A DNA stretch of 64,000 nt from Alloactinosynnema sp. L-07 (GTDB lineage Bacteria > Actinomycetota > Actinomycetes > Mycobacteriales > Pseudonocardiaceae). Below the pieces are notes generated by a model, which worked only from the letters and a program-made list of their open reading frames with translations, had not been told where the DNA came from and made no database searches. The translations under genes and the position numbers were made by a program. This document shows, in pieces, positions 7,753 through 17,900 of the stretch. The stretch covers positions 4,402,001 through 4,466,000 of the forward strand of contig NZ_LN850107.1 in NCBI RefSeq assembly GCF_900070365.1, read 5' to 3'. Position 1 is the stretch's first letter, and the number at the start of each line of letters is the position of its first letter.

Positions 7753-9042
7753 GTGGACGTGTTCACCGCCCGGCAGCCCGCGCTCCGGATGGACTTGCGG
7801 GCGCGGATGGAGTTTCGTGTCGGTCCGGCGCAGTTGCTGCTCAGCGAGTTGCTCCCGCTGCCGGTGTGCGACCTTCAGGTCCGACTGGACGCCGAGGTCG
7901 CCGCGAACCCGGCGCTCGAGATCGGCGACCCCGACACCTGTCCGGGGTGCGGGCATCCGATCTGGCGCCGCCACTGCCTGCGGTGCGTGGACCCCGCCCA
8001 CCCCGCGCCACTGGACACCGTTGGAACCTGCACGACGCCTCGCGACCAGATGCTTCGCGACTGCGCAGCGGCGTTGCCCGCCGCCGGGCGTCGCATCGCC
8101 GCATACCTGGTCGCCGACGTCGACGACTACGGCGTACTCGACGAGTCGCCGCAAGCGATCGCGCATCGGTTGGGCGTGTCCGCCGAGGACGTTCTAGCGG
8201 CCATCGGCACGCTGCGGCGGGCGGGCTTCGCAGGCATGTGCGCACGTGACCTCGTAGAGAGCATCCAGCTGCAGGCGGTCGCCACCGGAGAGGAGCTCGG
8301 TATGCCGCAGATGCTGCACGAGCTGCTTGCCAGGGGTCTCGCCGAGCTGGCCGAAGGCCGGCAGACGCCGATCCGGTTCCGCCCGGCTCTCGCCTGGCTT
8401 CGGGTGAACATGGTCCCCGCCGTGTTCGAGCAGGCGGAGGTAGCGCCGGTCGACCCGGTCGACATCGTGGTCCACCGCAACCACGGGCAGCTGCACACCA
8501 CCGTCATTCCCGGTCCGTGGTCGGCGGCGCGGGTGGCGGACTCCTACCGTGCGGTCGGAGACCACCCGGCGGTGCGCGGCGAGCTCATCCGAGCAAGCCG
8601 GTTCATCGAGGCACTCGACAAGCGGGAGCACTCATTGCTGATGGTCAGCCAGGCCGTCGTGACACACCAGTCGGCCCGAGTGATCCACGGCCCAGCGGAG
8701 CACCGAAAGCTCACCCGTCGACAGATCGCGGCCGAAGTCGGTCTGCACGAATCAACGGTGAGTCGAGTCGTCGCAGGCAAACGGGTCTCCATTCCCTCCG
8801 GCGAAACCGTCGCGCTCGCTTCGCTGTTCGGCGCCCCCAGCGATCTTCACGACTGCATTCGCGAGGTCATCGACCACGAAGCGGCGCCGCTGTCCGACGC
8901 CGACGTAGCCATCGCGCTCGCCCAACGAGGCCACCGGGCGGCGCGGCGAACGGTTGCCAAATATCGCGCCGAGCTGGGCATCCCCGACCAGTACCACCGA
9001 CGACATGACGCCCACCCTGTCAGAGAGCACGTGCTGAGCTGA
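7753..9042 (+). CDS. rpoN: RNA polymerase sigma-54 factor (RpoN-like) in an actinomycete
   Basis: About 429 aa from GTG 7753; starts at 7717 (TTG), 7747 (GTG) or 7789 (ATG) are also possible. Region I has the Leu-rich form of sigma-54 (LLLSELLPLPVCDLQVRL then ANPALEIGD). The core-binding region has IAAYLVADVDDYGVLDES and RDLVESIQLQAV. The DNA-binding part has KREHSLLMVSQAVVTHQS, LTRRQIAAEVGLHESTVSRV and the RpoN box ARRTVAKYRAELGIP near the C-terminus. A CPGC...CLRC zinc-knuckle-like insert (about residues 63-78) follows region I. Known role: recognises -24/-12 promoters and needs an AAA+ activator, whose tail is seen at 2-457. The family is generally said to be absent from Actinobacteria. 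Confidence 0.85.
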   Translation: MDVFTARQPALRMDLRARMEFRVGPAQLLLSELLPLPVCDLQVRLDAEVAANPALEIGDPDTCPGCGHPIWRRHCLRCVDPAHPAPLDTVGTCTTPRDQMLRDCAAALPAAGRRIAAYLVADVDDYGVLDESPQAIAHRLGVSAEDVLAAIGTLRRAGFAGMCARDLVESIQLQAVATGEELGMPQMLHELLARGLAELAEGRQTPIRFRPALAWLRVNMVPAVFEQAEVAPVDPVDIVVHRNHGQLHTTVIPGPWSAARVADSYRAVGDHPAVRGELIRASRFIEALDKREHSLLMVSQAVVTHQSARVIHGPAEHRKLTRRQIAAEVGLHESTVSRVVAGKRVSIPSGETVALASLFGAPSDLHDCIREVIDHEAAPLSDADVAIALAQRGHRAARRTVAKYRAELGIPDQYHRRHDAHPVREHVLS

Positions 9043-9738
9043 GATGAGAGGCTTGCACGGTGACACGACAACGTCTGCGAGTCTGGGTACCGCCGCGCCC
9101 AGGGTGCGCCCGTGTGTGCATCGAACACCTCCACCTCGTGCTCGCGGTGCGGCATGTACCGCAGCCGCACCCACGTGCCGACCCTGCCGACCATCCACTC
9201 GGCCACATACTTCCGGCGTTTCCGCTCGCCTTGGCGCCGCCCGGCCCGCCCATCCGACGTCAGATCAGGGCGGATCGCCGCTGCACCGTCTCCAGCTCGG
9301 CGCCGCCGCGCCGACCGCGGCCTGCTCGGCCACCAGCTCCCGGTGCAGGGCCGCGGCATTGCCACGCCAGTACGCCAGCCGCACCCGCATCCGCTCGTCG
9401 ATCCGGAACCGATCACGCCACCAGGCGGCTGAGCCACTGAGCGGGCAACGCCAGCCTGCGCACCGCAGCCTCGCGTAACGCACGTCCGGCCGCGTCGGTA
9501 CCCACCAGGCCAGACATCCGCGTTCTGCCCCGCAGCCAGGCAAGGCACGACCATCAGCAAAGATCCAACACCCATCACCGCCCAACCGGACCGGTGTCAC
9601 CGGATCGGGTGACGTAGCGGCGTGCCCGGAACTGCCGGGCACCGACCGCCAAACGGTGTCGATGAGCAGCGGAACCCCAGACCGCTCACCGGTACTTCGC
9701 TGACAATCCCGTGACAGATACAGGGTCCTGGATCGCAC
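9041..9738 (-). pseudogene. Decayed Mu/integrase-type transposase
   Basis: Two minus-strand frames carry successive pieces of one protein. Upstream (about 9738-9270): WWRDRFRIDERMRVRLAYW and ALHRELVAEQAAVG. After a frameshift near 9280-9300: AIRPDLTSDGRAG, RKYVAEWMVGRVGTWVRLRY and HREHEVEVFDAHTG. The last blocks match the C-terminal region of actinobacterial Mu-type transposases. No terminal repeats were found. It marks the boundary between the sigma-54 island and the CHAT/FlhA-C locus. Confidence 0.55.
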
Positions 9739-9801
9739 GTCAGCCGACCACTCGACGACGCGGAGATGTCCAGGTTCTGTCCGACTTGGACAGCGTCCGC
9801 A

Positions 9802-11034
9802 CTAACTGAGACGCGGCGCGGTAAGGGCTTCCGGTTCGGGCAAGCATTCGGGATGGTGCAAAGCGAGTGCCGCACCGACAAGCCACCAACCGCGATAGAT
9901 CAGGGCTCGGCACAGCGACGAGTCCACCTTGTCGAACACCGTCGGCACAAGCGAAAGGTCGGCCCCGCCGACCGTTCGATGCTCGGGATGCGCGTGGCGC
10001 CACGCATCCAAAGTGGAGGTGGAGTCCGGTATGTCGGTTGCCAGTCCGACCAACACGCCACGACGTCCGTCCGCAGGAACCGGCTTGTCGGTAGGGATGG
10101 CGCGCCCGCGCTCGAAGAGCGACACCATACGGCGAGTCCGAAGTGCCGTGCTTTGCCGGTACAGCAGCGAGTTCGCCCTGGCCAGTTCGCGGAGAACCGG
10201 AATTCGCCCATACGAACCTGGGCGAAGCAGGCCTCCGGCGTTCATCGTCACCAGGAACGTCTGGCTATACCGATCGCTGTCGAGCGCTTCGAGACCCGTA
10301 TTGTCGTAGACGCCACCATCGACCAGCACCGGCGCCGCAGTTGAGCACGGGAACCGGAGCCGGTCCAGAACAACGGGAGCGAACGCCCCGGGCACGGCCG
10401 CGGATGCGGCGACAGCCAGGCTCAGGCGCAGACCGGTACCCGCGGTCGTTATCAAGCCGGTTGTGTAGTCACCGACCACGTCCCGTTCTAGGGAAAACCG
10501 AACGCCGGTGACAAGGTTGGCGGCGCTGATGATCCAGCGCACCTCGGGATCGAGACTCTCCAGCGTGGCGCCATGAAAGAACCATTGGTCGAATCGTCGA
10601 GCGAGCAGATCAGTACGGGTGGCAGGACCGACCGTCCGCCACACGCCGAGGGCCAGCGACACCTTCAGCGAGCGCTTCGAGACTCGTTGAACAATTGGAT
10701 CGATAACCAACTCGTCGTACGCGGACCCGATGAATCCGCGCTGACGCAATCCGGGCCAAGCCACGGCGGTGGCGGCATTGGTGATCGACCCGCCGGAGAC
10801 GGACGACAGGTATCGTAATTGGCTCAGCATTTGAACGTCGGCAAGCAGCCGCAGTGCGCCGAGTCCCGCGAGCGTCGCCCGGAATCCACCGCCGGACAAC
10901 GTCACCGCCAGCGGCTTAGCGGCCTCCGCAGGCTCTGCCGGACGCCGCTGATCGCCGCACGGTCGCGGCTGAAGACCCGCACCGTTGGCCGGTGAATCTA
11001 CAACCCAGCCGCTCGAATCGCTCGGTTCGGACAT
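9802..11034 (-). CDS. Patatin-like phospholipase
   Basis: 410 aa. The patatin signature is clear: oxyanion loop TLSGGGFRATLAGLGAL (about residues 45-61), nucleophile motif SVSGGS (Ser80) and the catalytic Asp in LVDGGVYDNTG (Asp239). The N-terminal 40 residues are a Pro-rich, poorly conserved lead. No signal peptide is visible, so it is probably cytosolic and would act on membrane lipids. It is divergent from the MBL/CHAT operon across a 170-base gap. Patatin-like lipases are membrane-attacking effectors in several anti-phage systems (for example CBASS); whether this one belongs to the neighbouring operon is inference. Confidence 0.85.
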   Translation of the reverse strand: MSEPSDSSGWVVDSPANGAGLQPRPCGDQRRPAEPAEAAKPLAVTLSGGGFRATLAGLGALRLLADVQMLSQLRYLSSVSGGSITNAATAVAWPGLRQRGFIGSAYDELVIDPIVQRVSKRSLKVSLALGVWRTVGPATRTDLLARRFDQWFFHGATLESLDPEVRWIISAANLVTGVRFSLERDVVGDYTTGLITTAGTGLRLSLAVAASAAVPGAFAPVVLDRLRFPCSTAAPVLVDGGVYDNTGLEALDSDRYSQTFLVTMNAGGLLRPGSYGRIPVLRELARANSLLYRQSTALRTRRMVSLFERGRAIPTDKPVPADGRRGVLVGLATDIPDSTSTLDAWRHAHPEHRTVGGADLSLVPTVFDKVDSSLCRALIYRGWWLVGAALALHHPECLPEPEALTAPRLS

Positions 11035-11204
11035 GAAATCAACTCACTATCGCGATCGAGGTCGAACAGCACCGACTCGTGGCCCAAAGCCACGCGTTCC
11101 TTGATGATGTATCGCGTTTGAATGTGTCCACGTAACGCCCAGCACGGTCAATCGCGAACTGTATCTATAGGTACTAGTTTGGACCTGGCGCACGGAGGGT
11201 CGAG

Positions 11205-12323
11205 ATGCCTGACGATGTCGGCACGCTGGCTGTCGAACTGCTGCCCGCGCGGCATGGTGATTGCATCCTGTTGTCCTGGGGGTTCGGCCAGCACACCCAC
11301 CGAATCCTGGTCGACGCCGGTCCCGCGTTCGCATATCGCGACATCGCCACCCGGCTACGGGAGATCGGTGTCCACTCGCTCGACCTGTTGGTCCTCACAC
11401 ATGTGGACGCCGACCACGTCGAGGGAATCATCCTAGCCGTCAACGACAAGGCGCTCGGGCTAGAAGTCGGTGAGGTCCTGTTCAACGGGGCCCCACAGCT
11501 CGCCGCCGACGAACTCGCGCCGCTGCACGGCGAGCTCCTCGGCGCGATCATCGCCAAGCGCGCCTTGCCGTGGAACACCGCCTTCGGAGGCCTAGCCGCG
11601 GTCGCGCCGGAGAACGGCCTGCTGCCGAAGGTCCCGATGTGCTGCGGTCTCAGCCTGACCGTGGTGGCCCCGGATCGGGAGACGCTGCGGGCGCTGCGGG
11701 ACGTATGGCGACCAGCTGTGAAAGCCGCCGGGCTCGACTTCTGCGAGGACGAGGAGAAGGCGCTGGCGGTACTCCATGAGCGCCCGAGGCTGCTGCCCGA
11801 GGACGGTTACCTCAGCGGACCAGCGACTCCGAACGTCGACGACCTGGCCCGCGCCCGTTCCGGTGCGGACACGAAGATCCCGAACGCGAGCAGCATCGTG
11901 CTACTGGCCGAACTCGGCGAGCGGCGAGTGCTGCTGGCAGGCGACTCCACACCGAACGTACTGCTGCCCGGGCTCAACCGCCTCCTCGACGAACGCGGCA
12001 CCGGGATCCTGCCGCTCACGGCGTTCAAACTGGCCCATCACGGTAGCGCGAACAATGTCTCCAAGGAGATCGTCCAGCTGGTTCCCGCCAAGCACTACCT
12101 GTTCTCCAGCAACGGCTCCTACTTCGGCCACCCGGACGACACCGCGGTCGCCACGGTCATCAAGTTCGCGCCGACCGGCGCGGAGCTCGTGTTCAACTAC
12201 GCCAATCCCCGGACCCTGCAGTGGCAGGACGACCGCTTGATCGGCGACTTCAAGTATCTGGTGCGCTACCCCGACGACCGTGATGGCTTCGTTCGGCTGA
12301 CCTGGACGGTGCGCAATGGCTGA
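11205..12323 (+). CDS. ComEC-like metallo-beta-lactamase-fold hydrolase
   Basis: 372 aa, preceded by a GGAGGG ribosome site. Metal motifs of the MBL fold are present: LTHVDADHVEG (HxDxDH, about residues 65-72), a later Asp in VLLAGDSTPN (about 246) and FKLAHHGSANN (about 278). The layout (HGDCILLSWG at the start, late HHGS block) resembles the ComEC-type competence MBL group, which includes nucleases. No membrane segments are seen, so this is the soluble type. It is the first gene of the five-gene operon and overlaps the CHAT gene by 8 bases. A nucleic-acid or nucleotide substrate is possible but unproven. Confidence 0.82.
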   Translation: MPDDVGTLAVELLPARHGDCILLSWGFGQHTHRILVDAGPAFAYRDIATRLREIGVHSLDLLVLTHVDADHVEGIILAVNDKALGLEVGEVLFNGAPQLAADELAPLHGELLGAIIAKRALPWNTAFGGLAAVAPENGLLPKVPMCCGLSLTVVAPDRETLRALRDVWRPAVKAAGLDFCEDEEKALAVLHERPRLLPEDGYLSGPATPNVDDLARARSGADTKIPNASSIVLLAELGERRVLLAGDSTPNVLLPGLNRLLDERGTGILPLTAFKLAHHGSANNVSKEIVQLVPAKHYLFSSNGSYFGHPDDTAVATVIKFAPTGAELVFNYANPRTLQWQDDRLIGDFKYLVRYPDDRDGFVRLTWTVRNG

Positions 12324-13392
12324 GGTACGGGTGTGGGTGACGGTCGACCAGGACGGTAAGGCCCGCGCGCGCCGCTTGGACAACAATCAGAGGTCGAGGG
12401 TCTGGTCGGTTGGCTACACCGGACTCGACAAGCAGCTCATCAGGTTGTTCGAACGCTGGCTGACGGTACGCGACCGAGATTGGCGGGATGACGAGATCCG
12501 CGTGTTCGGCTCGCTCCTGCACCGATGCCTCTTCGGCAATGACAACTGGGAATGGATCCAGGCGATCATCGAGGATTCGCCGCGAGTCCGTCTCGAGCTC
12601 ATCTTCCCCGACGACTCGCGACTCGCAGCCCTTCCCTGGGAGTACCTCTACCTTCCCGACAAAGACCGGCGACAGGGCGCGTTTCTCGCGACTCGGCGCA
12701 ACCTCGTGTTGTCTCGATACATCCCGCTACGCGGCAGGCAGTTCTCTGCACAAGACAAGCTCACCGTGTTGGTGGTGATCAGCCAGCCGAAGGATCCCCG
12801 AATCGGACCGGTCAAGTATGAGGATGTCCTGGAGACGATCAACGCCACCGCCGCTACGTTGAACTTCAAAACCTTGGAAACCCTGCATAACCCGACGGAA
12901 CAGGATCTTGCGAGGGCCGTCCGAACCGGCTCGCCCGATCTCATCCACTTTATGGGTCACGGCAAGTTCGACGAGGATCGCGGGGCGGGGGCACTTGCGC
13001 TCGTGGACCCAGACGGTGGGGTGGACTGGGTGAGCGATCGGCGAATCGCGGACACCCTCACTCGATACGGCAACATTCCGAGAGCGGTCGTCCTGCATTC
13101 GTGTGACGCGGGGAAGGCCGACTACGAGGCTAGCTTCGCGGGAGTCGCGCCGCAGCTCATCCGGCACGGCGTGCAGTCCGTCATCGCGATGCAGTACCCA
13201 GTGCGGAACTCGACCGCTATCAAGTTCAGTTCGGGCCTATATAATGCGCTGGCGAACGGAGACGACCTCGATGTCGCCGCCCAGGAGGCACGATTCCAGA
13301 TCAGCGGTAGCGCACCCCACTTGTTAGGCGTTCCGGTGGTGTACATGCAGAGCAGCACACCGTTGTTGCGCTCGAGATCAGGCGATCTGTGA
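12316..13392 (+). CDS. CHAT-domain cysteine protease (caspase-like), active form
   Basis: 358 aa. Residues about 95-130 carry the CHAT-associated LAALPWEYLYLPDKD. The catalytic pair is visible: LIHFMGHGKF (His215) and VVLHSCDAGKADYE (Cys263). The protein ends with YNALANGDDLDVAAQEAR and GVPVVYMQSS, typical of CHAT C-termini. The first 90 residues form a separate domain with no known name. CHAT proteases cut partner proteins after activation (for example Csx29/TPR-CHAT in type III-E CRISPR). Here the TPR-like partner is a separate protein two genes downstream. It overlaps the MBL gene by 8 bases and the next gene by one. Confidence 0.85.
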   Translation: MAEVRVWVTVDQDGKARARRLDNNQRSRVWSVGYTGLDKQLIRLFERWLTVRDRDWRDDEIRVFGSLLHRCLFGNDNWEWIQAIIEDSPRVRLELIFPDDSRLAALPWEYLYLPDKDRRQGAFLATRRNLVLSRYIPLRGRQFSAQDKLTVLVVISQPKDPRIGPVKYEDVLETINATAATLNFKTLETLHNPTEQDLARAVRTGSPDLIHFMGHGKFDEDRGAGALALVDPDGGVDWVSDRRIADTLTRYGNIPRAVVLHSCDAGKADYEASFAGVAPQLIRHGVQSVIAMQYPVRNSTAIKFSSGLYNALANGDDLDVAAQEARFQISGSAPHLLGVPVVYMQSSTPLLRSRSGDL

Positions 13393-14900
13393 TGGCCGGC
13401 CGCGAGTTCCGCATCACCATCCGCGGTAGCGGGATCGAATGCGAAATATTTACGCCAGGGATCAAGGAACCGGAGTACTGCGAAGCGAAGATCCAGAAGG
13501 AGCCTTACCTAGAGACGATCAAGGTGCTGGAGAAATGGCTCAAGCAATGGCAGACGCTCACCAGGCTTCAACAGCAGGAGCGAGCGCAGGACAGGAAAGT
13601 AGACCTGCTTGTTCCGGAAACCTTCACCCTGCTGGGCGCCCACTTGTGGAGGATGGCTTTCGACAACGCGATCGGGGCGGCGCTGTTAACGCATTACCAG
13701 ATGATAGAGACGGGCCAACTGGATTATGTCCGGATGCGAATAAGCATCGAAAAAGCGTCCGACCTTGCGGCACTGCCCTGGGAGTTCGTCTGGTACCCAG
13801 GCCATCGGGACGTGCCGAAGGCGTTCTACCTCGCTTCCGAGTTCAAGCTGATACTTGGGCGGTATGTCGACGGAGTGACAGACCGGGAGATCCCGCCGGC
13901 CGACGAGCAGGTACGGGTTCTGTTCGTCACCAGCCTGCCGGATGACCCTGTTTTCAAAACGGCGCAGGAAGACACCACGGAGATGATCCGCCGTCTTGAG
14001 GATGGCGGTCGAACAGCGGCAGTAATGGAGATCGAGCGCATCGGTTCGTGGGATGCGAAGAGGGTCGGCATGGCGCTTCGCAGGCTCGCGCGCGACAAGC
14101 ACCATGTGGACATCGTGCACTTGACTGCACTCTTCCGTATTCTGGAGGGGCAGATGCAAGTCTACCTACCAGATCCTTATGCCGAAGGCGCCGGCACATC
14201 GCTCGATTGCGGAGTTCATACATGGCTGCCGGCAATAACATTCGTCAACGTGCTGACGGGCGAATACAAACCGACCCTACTCGTCCTCGCCTTGAGCGAT
14301 TGGGAAGGCGTCTATCCGGAGCACTTCGAACAACTGGCTCCCGATTTCATCAACGCGGGCATTCCGGCCGTCCTTGCCATGCAGTATCCGATGAGCTCAC
14401 ATCAGGGACTTGCGTTCCTCACGTCGTTCTACGGGCAACTGACCACGGGCACCCCAATCGGGACCGCGGTACAAAAGGGCCGGCGGGACATGATGCTGGC
14501 CAAGGTGGATCGGAACTTCGGGACGCCGGTCCTCTATATGCAGAGCGAAGAAGATGCTCAGTTGATGACCGCCGGGTCACCGCCGGACACTGACGCGGAA
14601 ACCAAGCATCACACACGCGGGGTGGTACCGTCGCGCAAACCCACCGCGACGCGCCGATCGAAGACCGTCGTGCGGGGCCGCTTGCTCGACGCGATCAAGA
14701 ACGCGTCGAGTTTGCTCGATCCGGAAGCGATCCGGGAAACAAGTGCGTGGATCGAAAGCTCGAACTGGCCGGACGTGAAAGCCGCTCGGCTCGCCATTCA
14801 GGAGCGGAAACGGGCACGCAAGCCCGACGACGCGTTTCAGAACATCGCTCGGTACCTCGCCCAGGTTCTCGGCGACGAGACAAGCGAGGCCGCCTCATGA
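13392..14900 (+). CDS. Catalytically dead CHAT homologue (pseudo-CHAT)
   Basis: 502 aa from the ATG in a TGATG junction with the preceding gene (a GTG at 13389 is equally possible). It has the same layout as its neighbour: DLAALPWEFVWYPG, VRVLFVTSLPDDP, then the CHAT core, then GIPAVLAMQYPMSS and GTPVLYMQSEED. In place of the His motif it has VDIVHLTALFRI, and in place of the Cys motif LLVLALSDWEG, so both catalytic residues are missing. The extra C-terminal 130 residues include a basic linker (SRKPTATRRSKTVV) and a helical tail. A regulatory or dimerising role next to the active CHAT is inferred. Confidence 0.75.
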   Translation: MAGREFRITIRGSGIECEIFTPGIKEPEYCEAKIQKEPYLETIKVLEKWLKQWQTLTRLQQQERAQDRKVDLLVPETFTLLGAHLWRMAFDNAIGAALLTHYQMIETGQLDYVRMRISIEKASDLAALPWEFVWYPGHRDVPKAFYLASEFKLILGRYVDGVTDREIPPADEQVRVLFVTSLPDDPVFKTAQEDTTEMIRRLEDGGRTAAVMEIERIGSWDAKRVGMALRRLARDKHHVDIVHLTALFRILEGQMQVYLPDPYAEGAGTSLDCGVHTWLPAITFVNVLTGEYKPTLLVLALSDWEGVYPEHFEQLAPDFINAGIPAVLAMQYPMSSHQGLAFLTSFYGQLTTGTPIGTAVQKGRRDMMLAKVDRNFGTPVLYMQSEEDAQLMTAGSPPDTDAETKHHTRGVVPSRKPTATRRSKTVVRGRLLDAIKNASSLLDPEAIRETSAWIESSNWPDVKAARLAIQERKRARKPDDAFQNIARYLAQVLGDETSEAAS

Positions 14901-17900
14901 CAAGCATCGATTCCGACCAGCGGAGACTGGAACTGGAGGCGGCGCTCGCCGACGGACGGGCGAGGCTGGAAAAGCTCAAGCTCTCCCGGCTCGGCGAACA
15001 CTCCGCCAAGCTCGCGCTGAAGTTGTTCGAGGGACGCGATCCCGAAAGCGCGCTCAACTCGATTCAGAACCTTCGGGCTGAGTTGGGCCAGATTGACACC
15101 GTACTCAAGGAGGTCTACGAACGCGGCCTCGCCGCCGAGCACCGTGAAGCCGAGCTGCATCCCTTCGAGGACGCGTGGATCGCGGTCCGCCGTCGCGGGC
15201 TTGCGGCCACCGCCGACGCTCAGGCCTGGCGGTACGAATGGCTGGGAACCTGGTCGAAAGCTCTAGCCGCGCTGCGCTTCACCGCAGCAGACGCAATCGC
15301 CCAGACCGACAACCCCTACGAGGACGTCTCGCCCCTTCGCGCGTGCCTGCTGTCAGTCTCCCGCGACCTGGAAGCAGAGGACTGGGAACGAGCGGTCGGG
15401 AGTGCGGAAGTGGTGCTCCGTACCGGAAATGCCCAACCGGGACTGGATGCCAGACTGCGCGTCCTCAAATGCCGGCTCCTGCGGCGTTACCTCGACGATC
15501 TGGACGCCGCCGAGATCGAAGCCACGCACGCGATGGCACGAACCGACGACGGCGATGCCGAGCTCCGCGGCCTGGCCATCGCCGCGGTCGCGGAGATCCA
15601 TCTCGACCGGGCGAACTGGGACCAGGTCCACAAGCTGACGGACGACGTACTGGTCAGGGAGGTCGGCGTCGCGGACCCCCTGATCGCGGCAGGCAGGTTG
15701 GCCGAGGCGGAAGGACGCTTCTCCGAAGCGCGTGACTGTTATGATGCGGTCGCGCTCCGGTTCGGAGCGACCGCTAGCGTGGGTGCCCTATTTGTCGAGA
15801 CGCCGGGCACACTGCTCTGGCGAATCGCCCGTCAGGTTCGCTGGAGCGATGGCCATGCCGCGCTCGAGTTGATTGACCGCGCACTGACCGAAGGTGTGAC
15901 CGGCAAGGGTGTCGATCCGGAACGGCGAGTGCTCCTCGAACGCGCACGGATCCTCGACGAACTGGGACATCGCGCGGAAGCGGCCAGCGCCTACAATGAG
16001 GCAGGCGAGCGGTATGCCTGGTCGGGCTCCGACCGCGCGCTCGAGCTGTTTCAGCGTGCGGTGGAACTTGACGGAGACAACCCGCTGTTCCAGTGGTCAT
16101 ATGGCGAGTCATTGCGCCAGAAGGCGAACGCGAAGGAATGGGCCGTCGACTACGACATGCTCAGGCGTGCCAAAGCTCTGTTGGACACGGTCGAACAGCA
16201 TCCACCCGCACCGGACGACGCCTGGGCGCTGACCTCCCTCGCGCTCGTCAACGACAAACTCGACATCGACGGTGATCAGGCGCTCCTCTTCGAGCGGGCA
16301 TTCTTGCGAAACCCCGACTACGCGCGCGGCCACGCCTTGCTCGCCGTGCTCCTGCGGGGTCACGGCTACTATGCCGAGGCTCTGACGATCGTGACAGCCG
16401 GTTCCGAACTCAGCACCGCCGACGCGTATCTCGCAAGCGTTCACGTGTATTCCCTGCTGGACATGGGAAAGCCCGAGTATGCCCAACAGGTTGCCGAGCA
16501 GTACGTGCGGGACAACGGACCCAGCCTGGAGATGTGCACGGCACAGGCGGTCGTCCAGATGCGACAAGGAAATCCAGGCGCCGCGCTGGCGATCCTCGCT
16601 GAGGCGGAGGACGAGCAGGACATTCAGTTCAAGCGCGCGATCTGCCACGCGGCGGTGCGGCAGTACGCCGAGGAGCAAGCGCTGTACGCGGAGATCCTCG
16701 CTAAGAAGGACGAGACAACCGACCCTCTCCTGGTTGGTTGGGCGGCCTACCGGACTGGCAACCTCGACCTGGCAGGGCAGACGTTCCGAAGTGTTCTCCC
16801 GTTAGACTCAAGTGGACTCGACCTCGCTCAGGTACTGCTCCGGCGGGGTTCGGTCGATGCCGACGCGGGCACGGAGTTGTTGCTGTCGTCAATCGAAACC
16901 TCGAGCAGCATCGGCAACCTGATCCACCTTGTATCCTACGAGCTGCCCTTGCTGATCGACGCTGTGGAGGGCAAGCCACACGAGGCTGCCGTTCGAGATG
17001 CCTGCCAGGCGGCTGCCAGCGCCAGCGAACGCCGTGTCAACGAACTGCGAAGCCTTCGCAGGCCCGAGGATCAGCCCTCCGTCCTGCTCGCATCGGCTCG
17101 AACGGCCTTCAGTCAGGACGATCTCTACCGCGCCGCGGAGTTGTACCTGCCGTTCGCCTGCGCCGGGGGTCCGCCCGAGGTAGCCGATCGGCTGACTGAG
17201 GTGTCGGACCGGCTGTTGTGCCACGGTGACGCGTTGCTCGCCAGCGGCGACCTGCCAGCCGCTCGACGAACCTGGAAGTGGCTGCGGGGAACGATCGCGG
17301 ACCTGCTCGACGACCGGATCGCCGACAGCGTTCAGAGCAGGCTCGCGCTCAGCGACATCGATGAAGGGAAGCCACTCGCCGAGACGGCGGCGGATCACCT
17401 TCGGCAAACCGACAAGGACGCCCTCCTCGACGTGGTCGGCACCTTCGCCCGCGACGTGCCGTCGCTCTGGGCGCAGATCGACGGGTTGAGCGAGGTCTTC
17501 GCCGCCGAGTCCCCACTCGCGGAGATGACCACCCGGCGCCAGCTTTACGCCAGCGTCTACGCGCTCGACCGCGACGCGGTGCCCGACTTCACGATGTCAC
17601 CGTTCGTCAGCGCGGTCGAGATCGCCCTCGGCGGTGGGCTCGCCCGCCTGCGGGACTCGTCCCAGGTCGAGCTGCTCATCATCGGCCTTCGCGCCCAGGT
17701 TACCGAGGAGATGGGCATCTGGGTCCCCGGCGTCGGCGTGCAGGTCCGGGAGGAGCTCGATCCGCACACCGCGAGCTTCCAGGTATACGGGCGTACCACG
17801 GCCACCATCACCATGCCGGTGGGGCACGAGGATCTCATGCCGCTGCGCAGTCGGCTCGAAGACGTTTTGCGGGACAACCTCTTCCGCTGGATCTCGGTGG

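Noticed and set aside
6028..8197. Long rightward frames over the acidic-protein genes
   Set aside because: Their Arg/Ala/Pro-rich composition indicates shadows; the leftward genes have paralogous blocks and short intergenic gaps.
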